Positions 1 to 7,312 of a stretch of DNA of 64,000 nucleotides are shown here, piece after piece. The position numbers were made by a program, and so were the translations under genes. Source of the DNA: Natronomonas moolapensis 8.8.11 (GTDB lineage Archaea; Halobacteriota; Halobacteria; Halobacteriales; Haloarculaceae); assembly GCF_000591055.1 (NCBI RefSeq), contig NC_020388.1, forward strand, positions 1 through 64,000, in the 5' to 3' direction. The notes below the pieces were generated by a model that saw only the letters and a program-made list of their open reading frames with translations, ran no database searches and was not told the DNA's origin. Every line of letters begins with the position of its first letter. Position 1 is the first letter of the stretch.

Positions 1-15
1 CCGACGATGCTTGAT

Positions 16-1092
16 TCACCTGTCGTCGTGGTCCTCGCCGATCCACTGCTCGGGGACCTGAATGACGTATCGGCCGTTCTCTTGGAGCGCAATGATGTAC
101 TCCTCGCGGTCGTACAGCTCCATTAGATTGAGTTCGTACTGGCCGGGATTGAGGATCTTGATCGATTCGAACTGATCGTTCAGCTGTTCGCGGAGATCTG
201 CTAAATCCGGCTCCTCGCCGGTCGGTTCGCTTACCACTTCGCCATCCACCGGGCGTTCGGAGCCGTCTGTCGGGGACGGGTCGGGACCGGCGGTCCCAGC
301 AGTATCGTCGGGACCCAAATCGGACGCTCCAACATCGATCGGCGTCTCGTTCGCCGTCTCGTCGAGTTCCGACTGTGAGACGACGTCCGAGCGAGCACTC
401 GCTTGAGCGAGGTCCTCGGCACTGTCGGATCGCCGGGCGTCGTCACGGCGGGCGTCGGCGTCGATAATCTCACCGTCCGCCGCCGAATCAGAAGCAGTAC
501 CGAGCGTGCTAGTATCGCTCTCGGTGTCGGAATCGGGGTCGATATCGGTGTCAGCACCGGTCGTGACTCCCTTATTTCGACTCGAGTGGGCGTTTTCGGC
601 CGGCTCCGATGCCGCGTTGCTCCAGTCGTCTGGCCACTCGGCTTCCGGATCGGGGGGAGACTCCGGAGGCGAGGAGTCGGGCGGACTCGGAGAAGGGGAG
701 TCGGGCGGACTCGGAGAAGGGGAGTCGGTGCTATCACGAGGGGCGGACGGCAGTGTATCATCTGACATAGTGGGCGTTTTACGATCCGACGAGACGAGAT
801 CACGGAGTTGCGTCGTCGCTCGCCCGACCGTTTCGGCGACTGACGATCTGTCGGAGTTCGGGGGGTCCTGACTCGGTGGTTCGGTCCCCGAGGGCTCGGG
901 CTTCCGGTCGGGGGGGGGAGACGATTGGGTGGTGGCCCCCTCGTCGTTCGGTGCATCGTCGAGGAAAGCGTCGGCGGTCGTTCCCGACGGCCTGAACTGG
1001 AACTTGTTGCCGCCGCAGTCCGGACAGCCCGATAGCATCTCCTTTGAGCCGTCCTCGAAAGTGTGGCCGCAACCGGTGCACTGGTGTGGCAT
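16..1092 (-). CDS. oapC: Origin-associated zinc-ribbon protein OapC
   Basis: This is a 358-residue protein with three parts. An N-terminal zinc ribbon has Cys 5/8 (CTGC) and Cys 23/26 (CPDC). A long Asp/Ser/Pro-rich linker (about residues 45-290) contains tandem PPDSPSPS units, matching a 24-bp DNA repeat near 673-722. A conserved C-terminal domain of about 65 residues ends IQVPEQWIGED. The layout fits the haloarchaeal OapC (DUF2072-like) family encoded beside the main replication origin. Its biochemical role is not established; the zinc ribbon suggests nucleic-acid or protein binding. It is the last gene of the leftward oapA-oapB-oapC unit. The linker's length and low complexity are typical of halophile disorder. 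Confidence 0.88.
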   Translation of the reverse strand: MPHQCTGCGHTFEDGSKEMLSGCPDCGGNKFQFRPSGTTADAFLDDAPNDEGATTQSSPPPDRKPEPSGTEPPSQDPPNSDRSSVAETVGRATTQLRDLVSSDRKTPTMSDDTLPSAPRDSTDSPSPSPPDSPSPSPPDSSPPESPPDPEAEWPDDWSNAASEPAENAHSSRNKGVTTGADTDIDPDSDTESDTSTLGTASDSAADGEIIDADARRDDARRSDSAEDLAQASARSDVVSQSELDETANETPIDVGASDLGPDDTAGTAGPDPSPTDGSERPVDGEVVSEPTGEEPDLADLREQLNDQFESIKILNPGQYELNLMELYDREEYIIALQENGRYVIQVPEQWIGEDHDDR

Positions 1093-1110
1093 AATAGTGG
1101 GTGTCGTAGG

Positions 1111-1258
1111 TGTGTGTCGTGGAAGTGGTGGTGTGGCGAGTGCGTGTCGTGGAAGTGGTGGTGTGGCGAGTGCGTGTCGTGGAAGTGGTGGTGTGGCGAG
1201 TGCGTGTCGTGGAAGTGGTGGTGTGGCGAGTGCGTGTCGTGGAAGTGGTGGTGTGGTC
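1111..1258. repeat. Five-copy 30-bp tandem repeat between oapB and oapC
   Basis: A 30-bp unit beginning TGCGTGTCGTGGAAGTGGTG is repeated five times head to tail without spacers; the first and last copies differ slightly at their edges. It fills most of the gap between the end of oapB and the start of oapC. If the operon is co-transcribed it becomes a C/A-rich, G-poor leader upstream of oapC. The absence of spacers rules out CRISPR. Confidence 0.95.
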
Positions 1259-1273
1259 GAGTCTGCCGAGTGT

Positions 1274-1729
1274 TCAGGTCCGAGTTATCAGCGTACTTAT
1301 GAGTTTCTCGTCCTTGTGGAGCGTTTCGATCCGGTTGGCCGGGCCGATGACCGTCAGTTTGTTGGGTTCGTCACGGCCCATGAGGCGTCCGAGCAGGCCA
1401 CTGTCGTTGCTCCCTTCGCCGGGGTAGCTTTCGATTTCGATACCCGTGAACCCGTCGGGGTTGATTTCGGACATCGTCACCTCGATGAGTTTGGACTCTT
1501 CTTCCGGATCGAGTCCCTGTTCTAAGATGACGATGTTGCCGTCGTGGACGCCGTCGAGGATGAGCCGGATCTTCTCCATGGTCCGCATTCCCTCGATTCG
1601 CTCGGCGCTTATCATATCGATCTGGATTCCATCGATGCTCGGGTCGTCGCCGGATTCGTCTCCAGGATCGGTCGGATCCCCGCCGGAAGCCGGATCGTTG
1701 CCGTCATCGTTTGCGGTTATTTCGGGCAT
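1274..1729 (-). CDS. oapB: Origin-associated protein OapB
   Basis: This 151-residue protein matches the archaeal OapB (DUF2073-like) family. An acidic, disordered N-terminus (about 1-32) is followed by a compact alpha/beta domain with IDMISAERIEGM and GNIVILEQGLDPEEESKLIE. The start at 1729 is chosen because it follows the oapA stop by four bases and removes 49 basic residues that look like out-of-frame readthrough. Molecular function is unknown. The tight spacing indicates translation coupled to oapA. It is unrelated to the bacterial OLE-RNA protein that shares the name. Confidence 0.87.
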   Translation of the reverse strand: MPEITANDDGNDPASGGDPTDPGDESGDDPSIDGIQIDMISAERIEGMRTMEKIRLILDGVHDGNIVILEQGLDPEEESKLIEVTMSEINPDGFTGIEIESYPGEGSNDSGLLGRLMGRDEPNKLTVIGPANRIETLHKDEKLISTLITRT

Positions 1730-1733
1730 TATA

Positions 1734-2375
1734 TCACCCGAAGTACTCCGCGATCTTGTCGTACACTTCGTCCATGTTGTCGCCCTCGAGCGCCGACAGT
1801 GGTACCGTTTCGTGTTGGGGGAACGCGTTCGCGATCTGCTGGACGTTCGCGTCCTCGAGATCGATCTTATTTGCAAAAATGAGCACCGGAAGGTTCTGGC
1901 TCTCGATGATTCCGATGAGCATCGTGTTGACCTGTGTGAACGGGTCTTCGACGGCGTCGAGGACGTAGATCACGCCGTCGACATCCTCGCGGAGCCAGTG
2001 CATCGCTTCGGCGACGCCTTCGGTGGCTTCTCTAGATCGGCGAACGGCGTCTTCCTTGTCGATGTCGTGTTCGAGAAACTCGTTGTAATCGACTTTCGTG
2101 GTGACACCAGGGGTATCAACCACGTCGATGGTGACGGATTTACCGTTGCGCTTGATTTCGACGTTCTCCTTGCGGCGGGCGCGACGGGTCTCGTGAGGGA
2201 CGTGACTCTCCGGTCCGACAGCGTCCCCGGTCCAGTCGCGGGTGATCCGGTTCGCCAACGTCGTTTTCCCGGCATTCGGTGGGCCGTAAATGCCGATTCG
2301 CTTCGGCTCGCTGCCCGCAAAGAGACTCGACGTAGCGCGGGAAATACTCGATTTGAGGCTTGTTAACAGTCCCAT
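1734..2375 (-). CDS. oapA: Origin-associated Era-like GTPase OapA
   Basis: This 213-residue P-loop GTPase has G1 GPPNAGKT near residue 30, G3 DTPG, G4 NKID and a G5-like SAL near the C-terminus, the usual order for TRAFAC-class GTPases. The start MGLLTSLKSS is preferred over the upstream ATG at 2447 because GGGAGG lies about 7 bp ahead of it and it matches the family N-terminus as I recall it. It is the first gene of oapABC, divergent from orc1 across the origin. The cellular role of OapA is not settled; a link to replication or ribosome assembly is inference. Confidence 0.88.
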   Translation of the reverse strand: MGLLTSLKSSISRATSSLFAGSEPKRIGIYGPPNAGKTTLANRITRDWTGDAVGPESHVPHETRRARRKENVEIKRNGKSVTIDVVDTPGVTTKVDYNEFLEHDIDKEDAVRRSREATEGVAEAMHWLREDVDGVIYVLDAVEDPFTQVNTMLIGIIESQNLPVLIFANKIDLEDANVQQIANAFPQHETVPLSALEGDNMDEVYDKIAEYFG

Positions 2376-2392
2376 ATCATCCTCCCACGGCC

Positions 2393-2413
2393 CCGATTTC
2401 GACTCGAAATCGG
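2393..2413. promoter_or_regulatory. Perfect inverted repeat ahead of oapA
   Basis: Arms CCGATTTCGA and TCGAAATCGG flank a single C, giving a perfect 10-bp inverted repeat. It ends 18 bp upstream of the oapA start, just outside the ribosome-binding site. It could be an operator or an mRNA hairpin controlling oapABC. No bound factor can be named. Confidence 0.6.
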
Positions 2414-2604
2414 AGTCGCTCTGCACGTAGTACCATACCGCGTTCACTTAACTGTGTGTCAGACGCCTGTCGGACGCGGCAGAGCGGCCCGAACGTCAAC
2501 TGGTCCGTTCGTTCGGAGGCAATCTCTGGCGTGATCTCCAGAGGCAATCCCCTGGCTTATCAAGATGCTCTATCACCCCGTCCAGTGAGCCGGCGGTGCT
2601 GTGC

Positions 2605-2652
2605 GCTTGTTCGCGCAGTGTAGAACGCACGCTTGTTCGCGCAGTGTAGAAC
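2605..2652. repeat. 22-bp direct repeat beside the origin
   Basis: Two identical copies of a 22-bp sequence (GCTTGTTCGCGCAGTG plus TAGAAC) occur with a 26-bp period just outside the left origin recognition box. They may be binding sites for an initiator or accessory factor. No other copies were noticed in the window. Confidence 0.85.
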
Positions 2653-2679
2653 ATAGAGTGCAGAGAGTGCACGCCGCGT

Positions 2680-2707
2680 CCCCCCATCCCCTTTGTTTCG
2701 GGTGGAA
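2680..2707 (-). promoter_or_regulatory. Origin recognition box (left)
   Basis: On the minus strand this reads TCCACCCGAAACAAAGGGG followed by ATGGGGGG. The GAAACAAAGGGG core with a G-string tail matches archaeal Orc1/Cdc6 recognition boxes. It is identical to the right-hand box and inverted relative to it. Confidence 0.9.
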
Positions 2708-2780
2708 CAGGACGAAGAGGAGTGGGGAGCGTGCAGCCTGGGGGCATAGAGCCGTTCACCCACAGGCTTCGATACGTCGC

Positions 2781-2945
2781 TAGTAAATCATTTTAGTAGA
2801 AATTAGTTATTGCTAGGACTGTAGGCTAGTTTACTTTTTTTTAGTTTTATTGAAGCTAAACGAATAAGCGAATACATATTATACTTTGTTATTTTCTAGT
2901 ACGGCTATGGTTGTGTTAGATGTGTAATAAATGTTTGCAATTTCA
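2781..2945. other. AT-rich putative DNA unwinding element
   Basis: About 165 bp, strikingly A+T rich in an otherwise G+C-rich window, sits between the two inverted origin recognition boxes. This is the expected position of a duplex unwinding element. No open reading frame is supported here. Confidence 0.8.
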
Positions 2946-2991
2946 ACGCCTCGTCTCTCGGTTTCTCCCCCCCCCCTCCCTTCTTTTACTC

Positions 2992-3017
2992 TCCACCCGA
3001 AACAAAGGGGATGGGGG
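2992..3017 (+). promoter_or_regulatory. Origin recognition box (right)
   Basis: This is an exact copy of the left box in opposite orientation, with core CCGAAACAAAGGGG and tail ATGGGGGG. A degenerate third copy on the minus strand (core TTGCACCCGAAAC) follows at about 3025-3044. Confidence 0.9.
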
Positions 3018-3311
3018 GTATCTTCCTCCGTTTCGGGTGCAACAACTGGAGACCGTCCAGCGATCTCTCTTAAGCTGCTTCCCCGTCCCCTGCTCCCCCA
3101 AGTTTGTCTTTTTATCCCTCTCGCCTGCCGTGTCTCTCCTCTTGCTACGACCCCCCACAGTTAATTTCCGATGTAATGAATTTCATTCGAAGCGAACTTT
3201 TGTTTCAGCGAACTTTCCCCGCTCTCCTACGGTAAACTCCCCTCACTTCCGTCTTCGTCACCCCTGGCCTACCGGTCAACCTCCACCCGTGGATATCCCC
3301 CGATGCGTCTC

Positions 3312-3388
3312 GGATACGTCTCGAATACGTCTCGAATACGCTCCAAATACGCTCCAAATACGCTCCAAATACGCTCCAAATACGCCTC
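3312..3388. repeat. Seven-copy 11-bp tandem repeat upstream of orc1
   Basis: Seven consecutive 11-bp units drift from GGATACGTCTC through GAATACGCTCC to AAATACGCTCC and AAATACGCCTC. The 11-bp period is close to one helical turn, so any bound protein would repeat on one face of the DNA. It lies between the origin core and the orc1 promoter region. Confidence 0.93.
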
Positions 3389-3531
3389 AACTACACCCGG
3401 AATCGAATCTATGATCTCGGCACTCGATGCGACATACTCTCTGGAATTCGGCTACCGAGCCGAGGTATGAAAAAACTTAATACCCTGTTCGACCATCGAT
3501 TCGACTGCATCAACTGGACAATAGATCCCTG

Positions 3532-3541
3532 TATATATATG
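3532..3541 (+). promoter_or_regulatory. Candidate orc1 TATA box
   Basis: TATATATATG lies 88-97 bp upstream of the orc1 start and would give a leader of roughly 65 nt. A second A/T-rich candidate (AAAACTTAATACC) lies at 3472-3484. The choice between them is open. Confidence 0.4.
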
Positions 3542-3628
3542 TACATTTGGCTTTCAGGGCCTGTACATCGCGCTTTCGGCCACCCCATGGGGACATTCCA
3601 GATGAAATAAGGGGGTAGTCAAACAACG

Positions 3629-5644
3629 ATGAAACACAACACCGGCAACGACACGCCCGGGAAAACAACCACCAGCCAAGACTACCGGCCCGACAAATCA
3701 AAAACAACCACCAGCCAAGACTACCGGGCGGAAAAACCAGCATCCGCCTCGAACACCAGCTCGGAATCGGACATCGATCCGAAACCGGGCACCGGCTTGG
3801 GATTGGACTCCGCGCCGACCCCCGACACCGGACGAAAGTCTGGCTCGGACCACCCCTCCGAGCGGACTTCGAATCGCGGCTTGGGTGAGTCCGACCTGTC
3901 GTCGCAGTCAGTTCGTTCTCCAGTTGAAACAAAGGGGTATCCAAGAGAAGATGAACCGACAGACGAGACGGGAGGGACAGACGAGACGGGAGGGACAGAC
4001 GAGACGGGAGGGACAGACGAGACGGGAGGGACAGACGAGACGGGAGGGACAGACGAGATGGGCAAGACAAACGAGATGGATGAGATGGACGAGACGGACC
4101 ACAACGAAAAACCAGCCGACGACGAAACCACCAGCACTGACACCCCGGACGGAACCGATAGCACCGTAGCGACCGATCGAATCGACGGCTTTTCGGGTGA
4201 TGTCGACCTCGACGACCTCGGCCTCGACGAGGAAGACGACGACAGTGAAACTGATGAGGCATCCCGGGGCCTCTTCGACGACCTCCTCGAGGGGGAACCG
4301 ATATTCGAAAACAAGGAGGTTCTCCGCCCGTCCTACACGCCTCACAAACTCCCCCATCGCGAGGAACAAATCAACAGCATGGCGACAATTCTCGTTACCG
4401 CACTCCGCGGCGATACCCCTTCTAACATCCTGATTTACGGCAAGACGGGGACCGGAAAGACGGCCAGCGCGAAGTTCGTCAGCGAGGAACTCGAGACGAC
4501 CTCACAAAAATACGAGGTCCCCTGTGAGGTCCAATACATAAATTGCGAGGTGACGGACACGCAGTACCGCGTTCTCGCACAACTCGCAAACAAGTTCATC
4601 GAGCAGAACGAGGCGTACATCGAGGGCCGTCTCGAGGAACTCGGCGAACGTCGCGACGCGGCGGCTGAGGACCCAACTGAACTCGACGGCACTGATTTCG
4701 GTAGCGTTGCGGCCGTCGAAAACGAGATTGCCACGCTCGAGGACGACCTCGAGGAGTTCGCCTCCGTCCCGATGACCGGCTGGCCGACTGACCGGGTCTA
4801 CTCGACGTTCTTCGACGCCGTCGACTACCACGAACGCGTCGTCGTCATTATGCTCGACGAGATCGACAAACTCGTCGAGAAGTCCGGCGACGACACGCTG
4901 TATAACCTCTCGCGGATGAACTCCGAACTCGACAACTCCCGGGTGTCGATAATGGGTATCTCCAACGATCTCAAGTTCACCGACTTTCTCGACCCACGAG
5001 TCAAATCCAGCCTCGGCGAGGAGGAGATCGTCTTCCCCCCCTACGATGCGACACAGCTCCGGGACATCCTCCAGCACCGCGCCGAGACAGCGTTCAAATC
5101 CGATACGCTCTCGGAGGACGTCATCCCCCTGTGTGCCGCCTTCGCCGCCCAAGAACACGGTGACGCCCGTCGAGCGCTCGACCTCCTCCGGACGGCGGGC
5201 GAACTCGCCGAGCGCGACCGGACGGAGACGGTCGAGGAAACCCACGTCCGGAAGGCTCAAGAGAAGATCGAACTCGACCGGGTCGTCGAGGTCGTTCGAA
5301 CGCTTCCCACGCAGTCGAAACTCGTCCTCTATGCGACGATCCTCTTGGAAAAAAACGGCGTCCACAACATCAACACGGGCGAAGTATTCAATATCTACAA
5401 GCGCCTCTGTGAGGAGATCGACGCCGACGTCCTGACCCAGCGCCGCGTCACCGACTTGATCAGCGAGCTCGACATGCTCGGCATCGTCAACGCCGTCGTG
5501 GTCTCGAAGGGTCGATACGGTCGGACGAAAGAGATCAACCTCTCTGTCCCCCTCGACGAAACGGAGGCGGTCCTGCTATCCGACTCCCGCGTGGGCCAAG
5601 TCGAGGACGCACAGCCGTTCGTGCAGGCGCGCTTCGATAACTGA
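3629..5644 (+). CDS. orc1: Orc1/Cdc6 replication initiator (origin-linked)
   Basis: This 671-residue initiator binds origin recognition boxes and loads the MCM helicase. An unusually long acidic N-terminal extension (about 1-230) includes five or six TDETGG repeats encoded by an 18-bp tandem repeat. An AAA+ module follows with Walker A GKTGTGKT at about 271 and Walker B VIMLDEID at about 406, then a C-terminal winged helix (about 575-660). A GGGGG stretch about 13-17 bp upstream could act as a weak ribosome-binding site. The gene is divergent from oapABC across oriC1. The extension makes it longer than the roughly 400-residue archaeal Cdc6 core, and an origin recognition box lies inside the coding sequence at 3918-3938. 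Confidence 0.95.
   Translation: MKHNTGNDTPGKTTTSQDYRPDKSKTTTSQDYRAEKPASASNTSSESDIDPKPGTGLGLDSAPTPDTGRKSGSDHPSERTSNRGLGESDLSSQSVRSPVETKGYPREDEPTDETGGTDETGGTDETGGTDETGGTDETGGTDEMGKTNEMDEMDETDHNEKPADDETTSTDTPDGTDSTVATDRIDGFSGDVDLDDLGLDEEDDDSETDEASRGLFDDLLEGEPIFENKEVLRPSYTPHKLPHREEQINSMATILVTALRGDTPSNILIYGKTGTGKTASAKFVSEELETTSQKYEVPCEVQYINCEVTDTQYRVLAQLANKFIEQNEAYIEGRLEELGERRDAAAEDPTELDGTDFGSVAAVENEIATLEDDLEEFASVPMTGWPTDRVYSTFFDAVDYHERVVVIMLDEIDKLVEKSGDDTLYNLSRMNSELDNSRVSIMGISNDLKFTDFLDPRVKSSLGEEEIVFPPYDATQLRDILQHRAETAFKSDTLSEDVIPLCAAFAAQEHGDARRALDLLRTAGELAERDRTETVEETHVRKAQEKIELDRVVEVVRTLPTQSKLVLYATILLEKNGVHNINTGEVFNIYKRLCEEIDADVLTQRRVTDLISELDMLGIVNAVVVSKGRYGRTKEINLSVPLDETEAVLLSDSRVGQVEDAQPFVQARFDN
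3918..3938 (+). promoter_or_regulatory. Origin-recognition-box-like site inside orc1
   Basis: CTCCAGTTGAAACAAAGGGG resembles the general archaeal ORB (TTCCA-TGGAAAC-AAGGGG type) and shares its GAAACAAAGGGG core with the two boxes in the origin. It encodes part of the disordered N-terminal extension of Orc1. Whether it is bound is unknown. Confidence 0.6.
3961..4062 (+). repeat. 18-bp coding tandem repeat in orc1
   Basis: An 18-bp unit (GACGAGACGGGAGGGACA) is repeated five times with a degenerate sixth, encoding TDETGG repeats in the Orc1 extension. The repeats are nearly identical at DNA level, which suggests recent expansion. Confidence 0.92.
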
Positions 5645-5830
5645 AACTGATCTGACTCCGCAAACGAGCGGGTGTCGCCCTACTGTCCCTCCCCATCCCG
5701 GTCCTTCGATCCGGACCTCGTCGACCTCCGCCCCCCGAAATCGATCGACGCGCCCACCACCGCCGTCCCGCCCCCGGGAAGTACTCGGCCCGTCGGAGAC
5801 CGGCGCGAACCGACCGGCAACAAACTGAAG

Positions 5831-5840
5831 AATTTAAATC
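5831..5840 (+). promoter_or_regulatory. TATA box for the 5862 micropeptide operon
   Basis: AATTTAAATC is centred about 26 bp upstream of the ATG at 5862, the spacing expected for a leaderless haloarchaeal transcript. It supports the small gene that follows as genuinely expressed. Confidence 0.6.
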
Positions 5841-5861
5841 GTCCGCGGCGAAACTCGAAGT

Positions 5862-5951
5862 ATGAATCACCCCTCGAAAATCGTCCTCGGTACCATCGGC
5901 CTCGCTGTCGTCGTCGGGCTCGTGTTGCTTGCCGGCCTCGCCGTCGCCTGA
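5862..5951 (+). CDS. 29-residue single-pass membrane micropeptide
   Basis: The translated peptide starts MNHPSKIVLG and continues as one hydrophobic helix of Val, Leu, Ala and Gly to the C-terminus. It has a well-placed TATA box, and its stop codon overlaps the next start (TGATG), indicating translational coupling to the 5951 gene. I do not recognise a family. It may be a small membrane anchor or regulatory peptide for its partner. A chance open reading frame is possible, but the promoter position and the overlap argue against it. Confidence 0.55.
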   Translation: MNHPSKIVLGTIGLAVVVGLVLLAGLAVA

Positions 5952-6754
5952 TGTTCGAGCAACGGCCGCTCTCCGGAGCGCTCGGCGAACTCCGAGACGA
6001 ACACGCCCCGGAGACGCTCGTCCTCGACGTTGAGCGGGACTTCGAGACGCTTCCGTCGGCTGTCGCCGAGAGCCTCCTCGCCGTTGTGGACGCCGTCGAC
6101 CCGACCGATTACGACGAATCGTGGGTCCCCGACGACGCCCCCGAATCCCTCCATCGACTCGCGGGCGAGGAGTTCACCGTCGGCGCGCCCGGCGACGGCG
6201 GCGTTGCGTGGACCAGACAGACCGATCCACCCATCGTCTTCGTCAAGCCCCGCCTCGGGGGCTCCCCGGCGGGGTTCGTCGACTTCCTCGTCGCCGAGGC
6301 CCTCGTCGAGGTCGGCCTCGGCGGCCCGGAACACTTCCTCGGGTTCTTTGCCGAGGAGTATCGCTCGCTCGCTGATGCGACCTCGCTCGGGTCGGCCGAC
6401 ACCTACCAACTCGCCGCCGCCCTCTTTGCTGCCTACACCGGCCGTTCGACGCGCCCCGTCTTTGCCGGCTGGACCGACACCGTCCCCGAGCTTCACGCCG
6501 AGTGGGTCGACGCTGGCGAGCGTCTCGAGCCCCGCCTCGGTGACCTCTCGCGGGACGTCGCCCTGGGCCGGACGGCTTTCCCGGACGCGGCCGAACTCGC
6601 CTGCAGTGCGATCAAACACGACGTCGAGGTCCCCACGCCGTTCGACGCGCTCGACACCGCCGCCTACGACCAGTACGGCGCTCCCTTCGCGGTCCAGTGG
6701 GCCGAGAAGACGTTCGACGCGCTCGACGGCGACGACGGCGATACCGGAGCGTAA
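5951..6754 (+). CDS. Haloarchaeal conserved protein of unknown function
   Basis: This 267-residue soluble acidic protein starts at the ATG overlapping the stop of the upstream micropeptide; the open frame runs further upstream but no better start is seen. It resembles a haloarchaea-restricted family that I recall as DUF7089, next to orc1 in related genomes, but I could not verify this. There is no signal peptide, no clear transmembrane helix, and no nucleotide- or metal-binding motif. It may share an operon with the micropeptide. No function is assigned. Confidence 0.75.
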   Translation: MFEQRPLSGALGELRDEHAPETLVLDVERDFETLPSAVAESLLAVVDAVDPTDYDESWVPDDAPESLHRLAGEEFTVGAPGDGGVAWTRQTDPPIVFVKPRLGGSPAGFVDFLVAEALVEVGLGGPEHFLGFFAEEYRSLADATSLGSADTYQLAAALFAAYTGRSTRPVFAGWTDTVPELHAEWVDAGERLEPRLGDLSRDVALGRTAFPDAAELACSAIKHDVEVPTPFDALDTAAYDQYGAPFAVQWAEKTFDALDGDDGDTGA

Positions 6755-7312
6755 ACTGCGGACGTATTTATGATGGGACCGATCTCCTGATTTCTCCGGG
6801 AGTTCTCGTGGTCCGGTTCGGGCGGATACGATCGAACCGCGGCCATTGGCCTTTTTTGGGCACATTTCCGTCTGTTTCGTGGGGAACACTCCACGCAGTA
6901 CACCTCGCGATGCCCCGCGGCCCCCACAGCCCCCACAGCCCCCGCAGCCGCCTCCGCGGGCCACACGCCTCCCCAACCGACTGCGCTGCTCGGTCGTTCG
7001 CGGTGCTCACTCCCTGCGCTGCTCATCCCTCGCACGTAGAATAGGCCGGCCCTCGGGGGTCGGCTCGCTCGCGCTCGCCGCCCGCCTCGGGCACGACTCC
7101 GAGCGCGCGCCACCGCATCACCTGAGTGAGATTGGGATCTATTTGAGTGAGATTGGGATCTATTTGAGTGAGATTGGGATCTATTTGAGTGAGATTGGGG
7201 TATATAACTGATCCCTTCGGCGTCGCGTCCGGGTCGACTCCGAACGCGGTCGATCCCTGCAGTCCCGAACGCGACCCATCCTCATTTATAAACGACCGAT
7301 CCCCGGCTACGG
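6755..7312. other. Gene-free region with repeats
   Basis: No supported gene lies here. It holds a short CCCCCACAG-type repeat (about 6921-6945), a G+C-rich low-complexity block (about 6945-7110) and the 21-bp tandem repeat at 7123-7204. It lies between two converging genes. A sequence near 6957 (GCGGGCCACACGCCTCCCC) recurs with two changes near 14610. Confidence 0.7.
7123..7204. repeat. Four-copy 21-bp tandem repeat
   Basis: The unit TGAGTGAGATTGGGATCTAT plus T occurs four times without spacers, the last copy diverging into GGGGTATATAA. It is A+T richer than its surroundings and lies in a convergent intergenic gap. It does not extend a real protein. Confidence 0.95.

Larger units (their letters stand above)
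2605..3017. other. Replication origin oriC1 (core region)
   Basis: This lies in the gene-free region between oapA and orc1. It contains an inverted pair of origin recognition boxes (2680-2707 and 2992-3017), an AT-rich stretch between them, a degenerate third box near 3025-3044 and nearby direct repeats. An inverted ORB pair around an AT-rich unwinding element next to orc1/cdc6 is the standard haloarchaeal oriC1 arrangement. Function is inferred, not shown. Confidence 0.88.

Noticed and set aside
1111-1258. CRISPR array (five 30-bp repeats)
   Set aside because: Copies are directly adjacent with no spacers and no cas genes are near.
1274-1729. Reading OapB as the bacterial OLE-RNA-binding protein of the same name
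   Set aside because: The archaeal origin-associated protein shares only the abbreviation; context is the replication origin and no OLE-like RNA is visible.
7123-7204. CRISPR array (four 21-bp repeats)
   Set aside because: No spacers; a simple tandem repeat.
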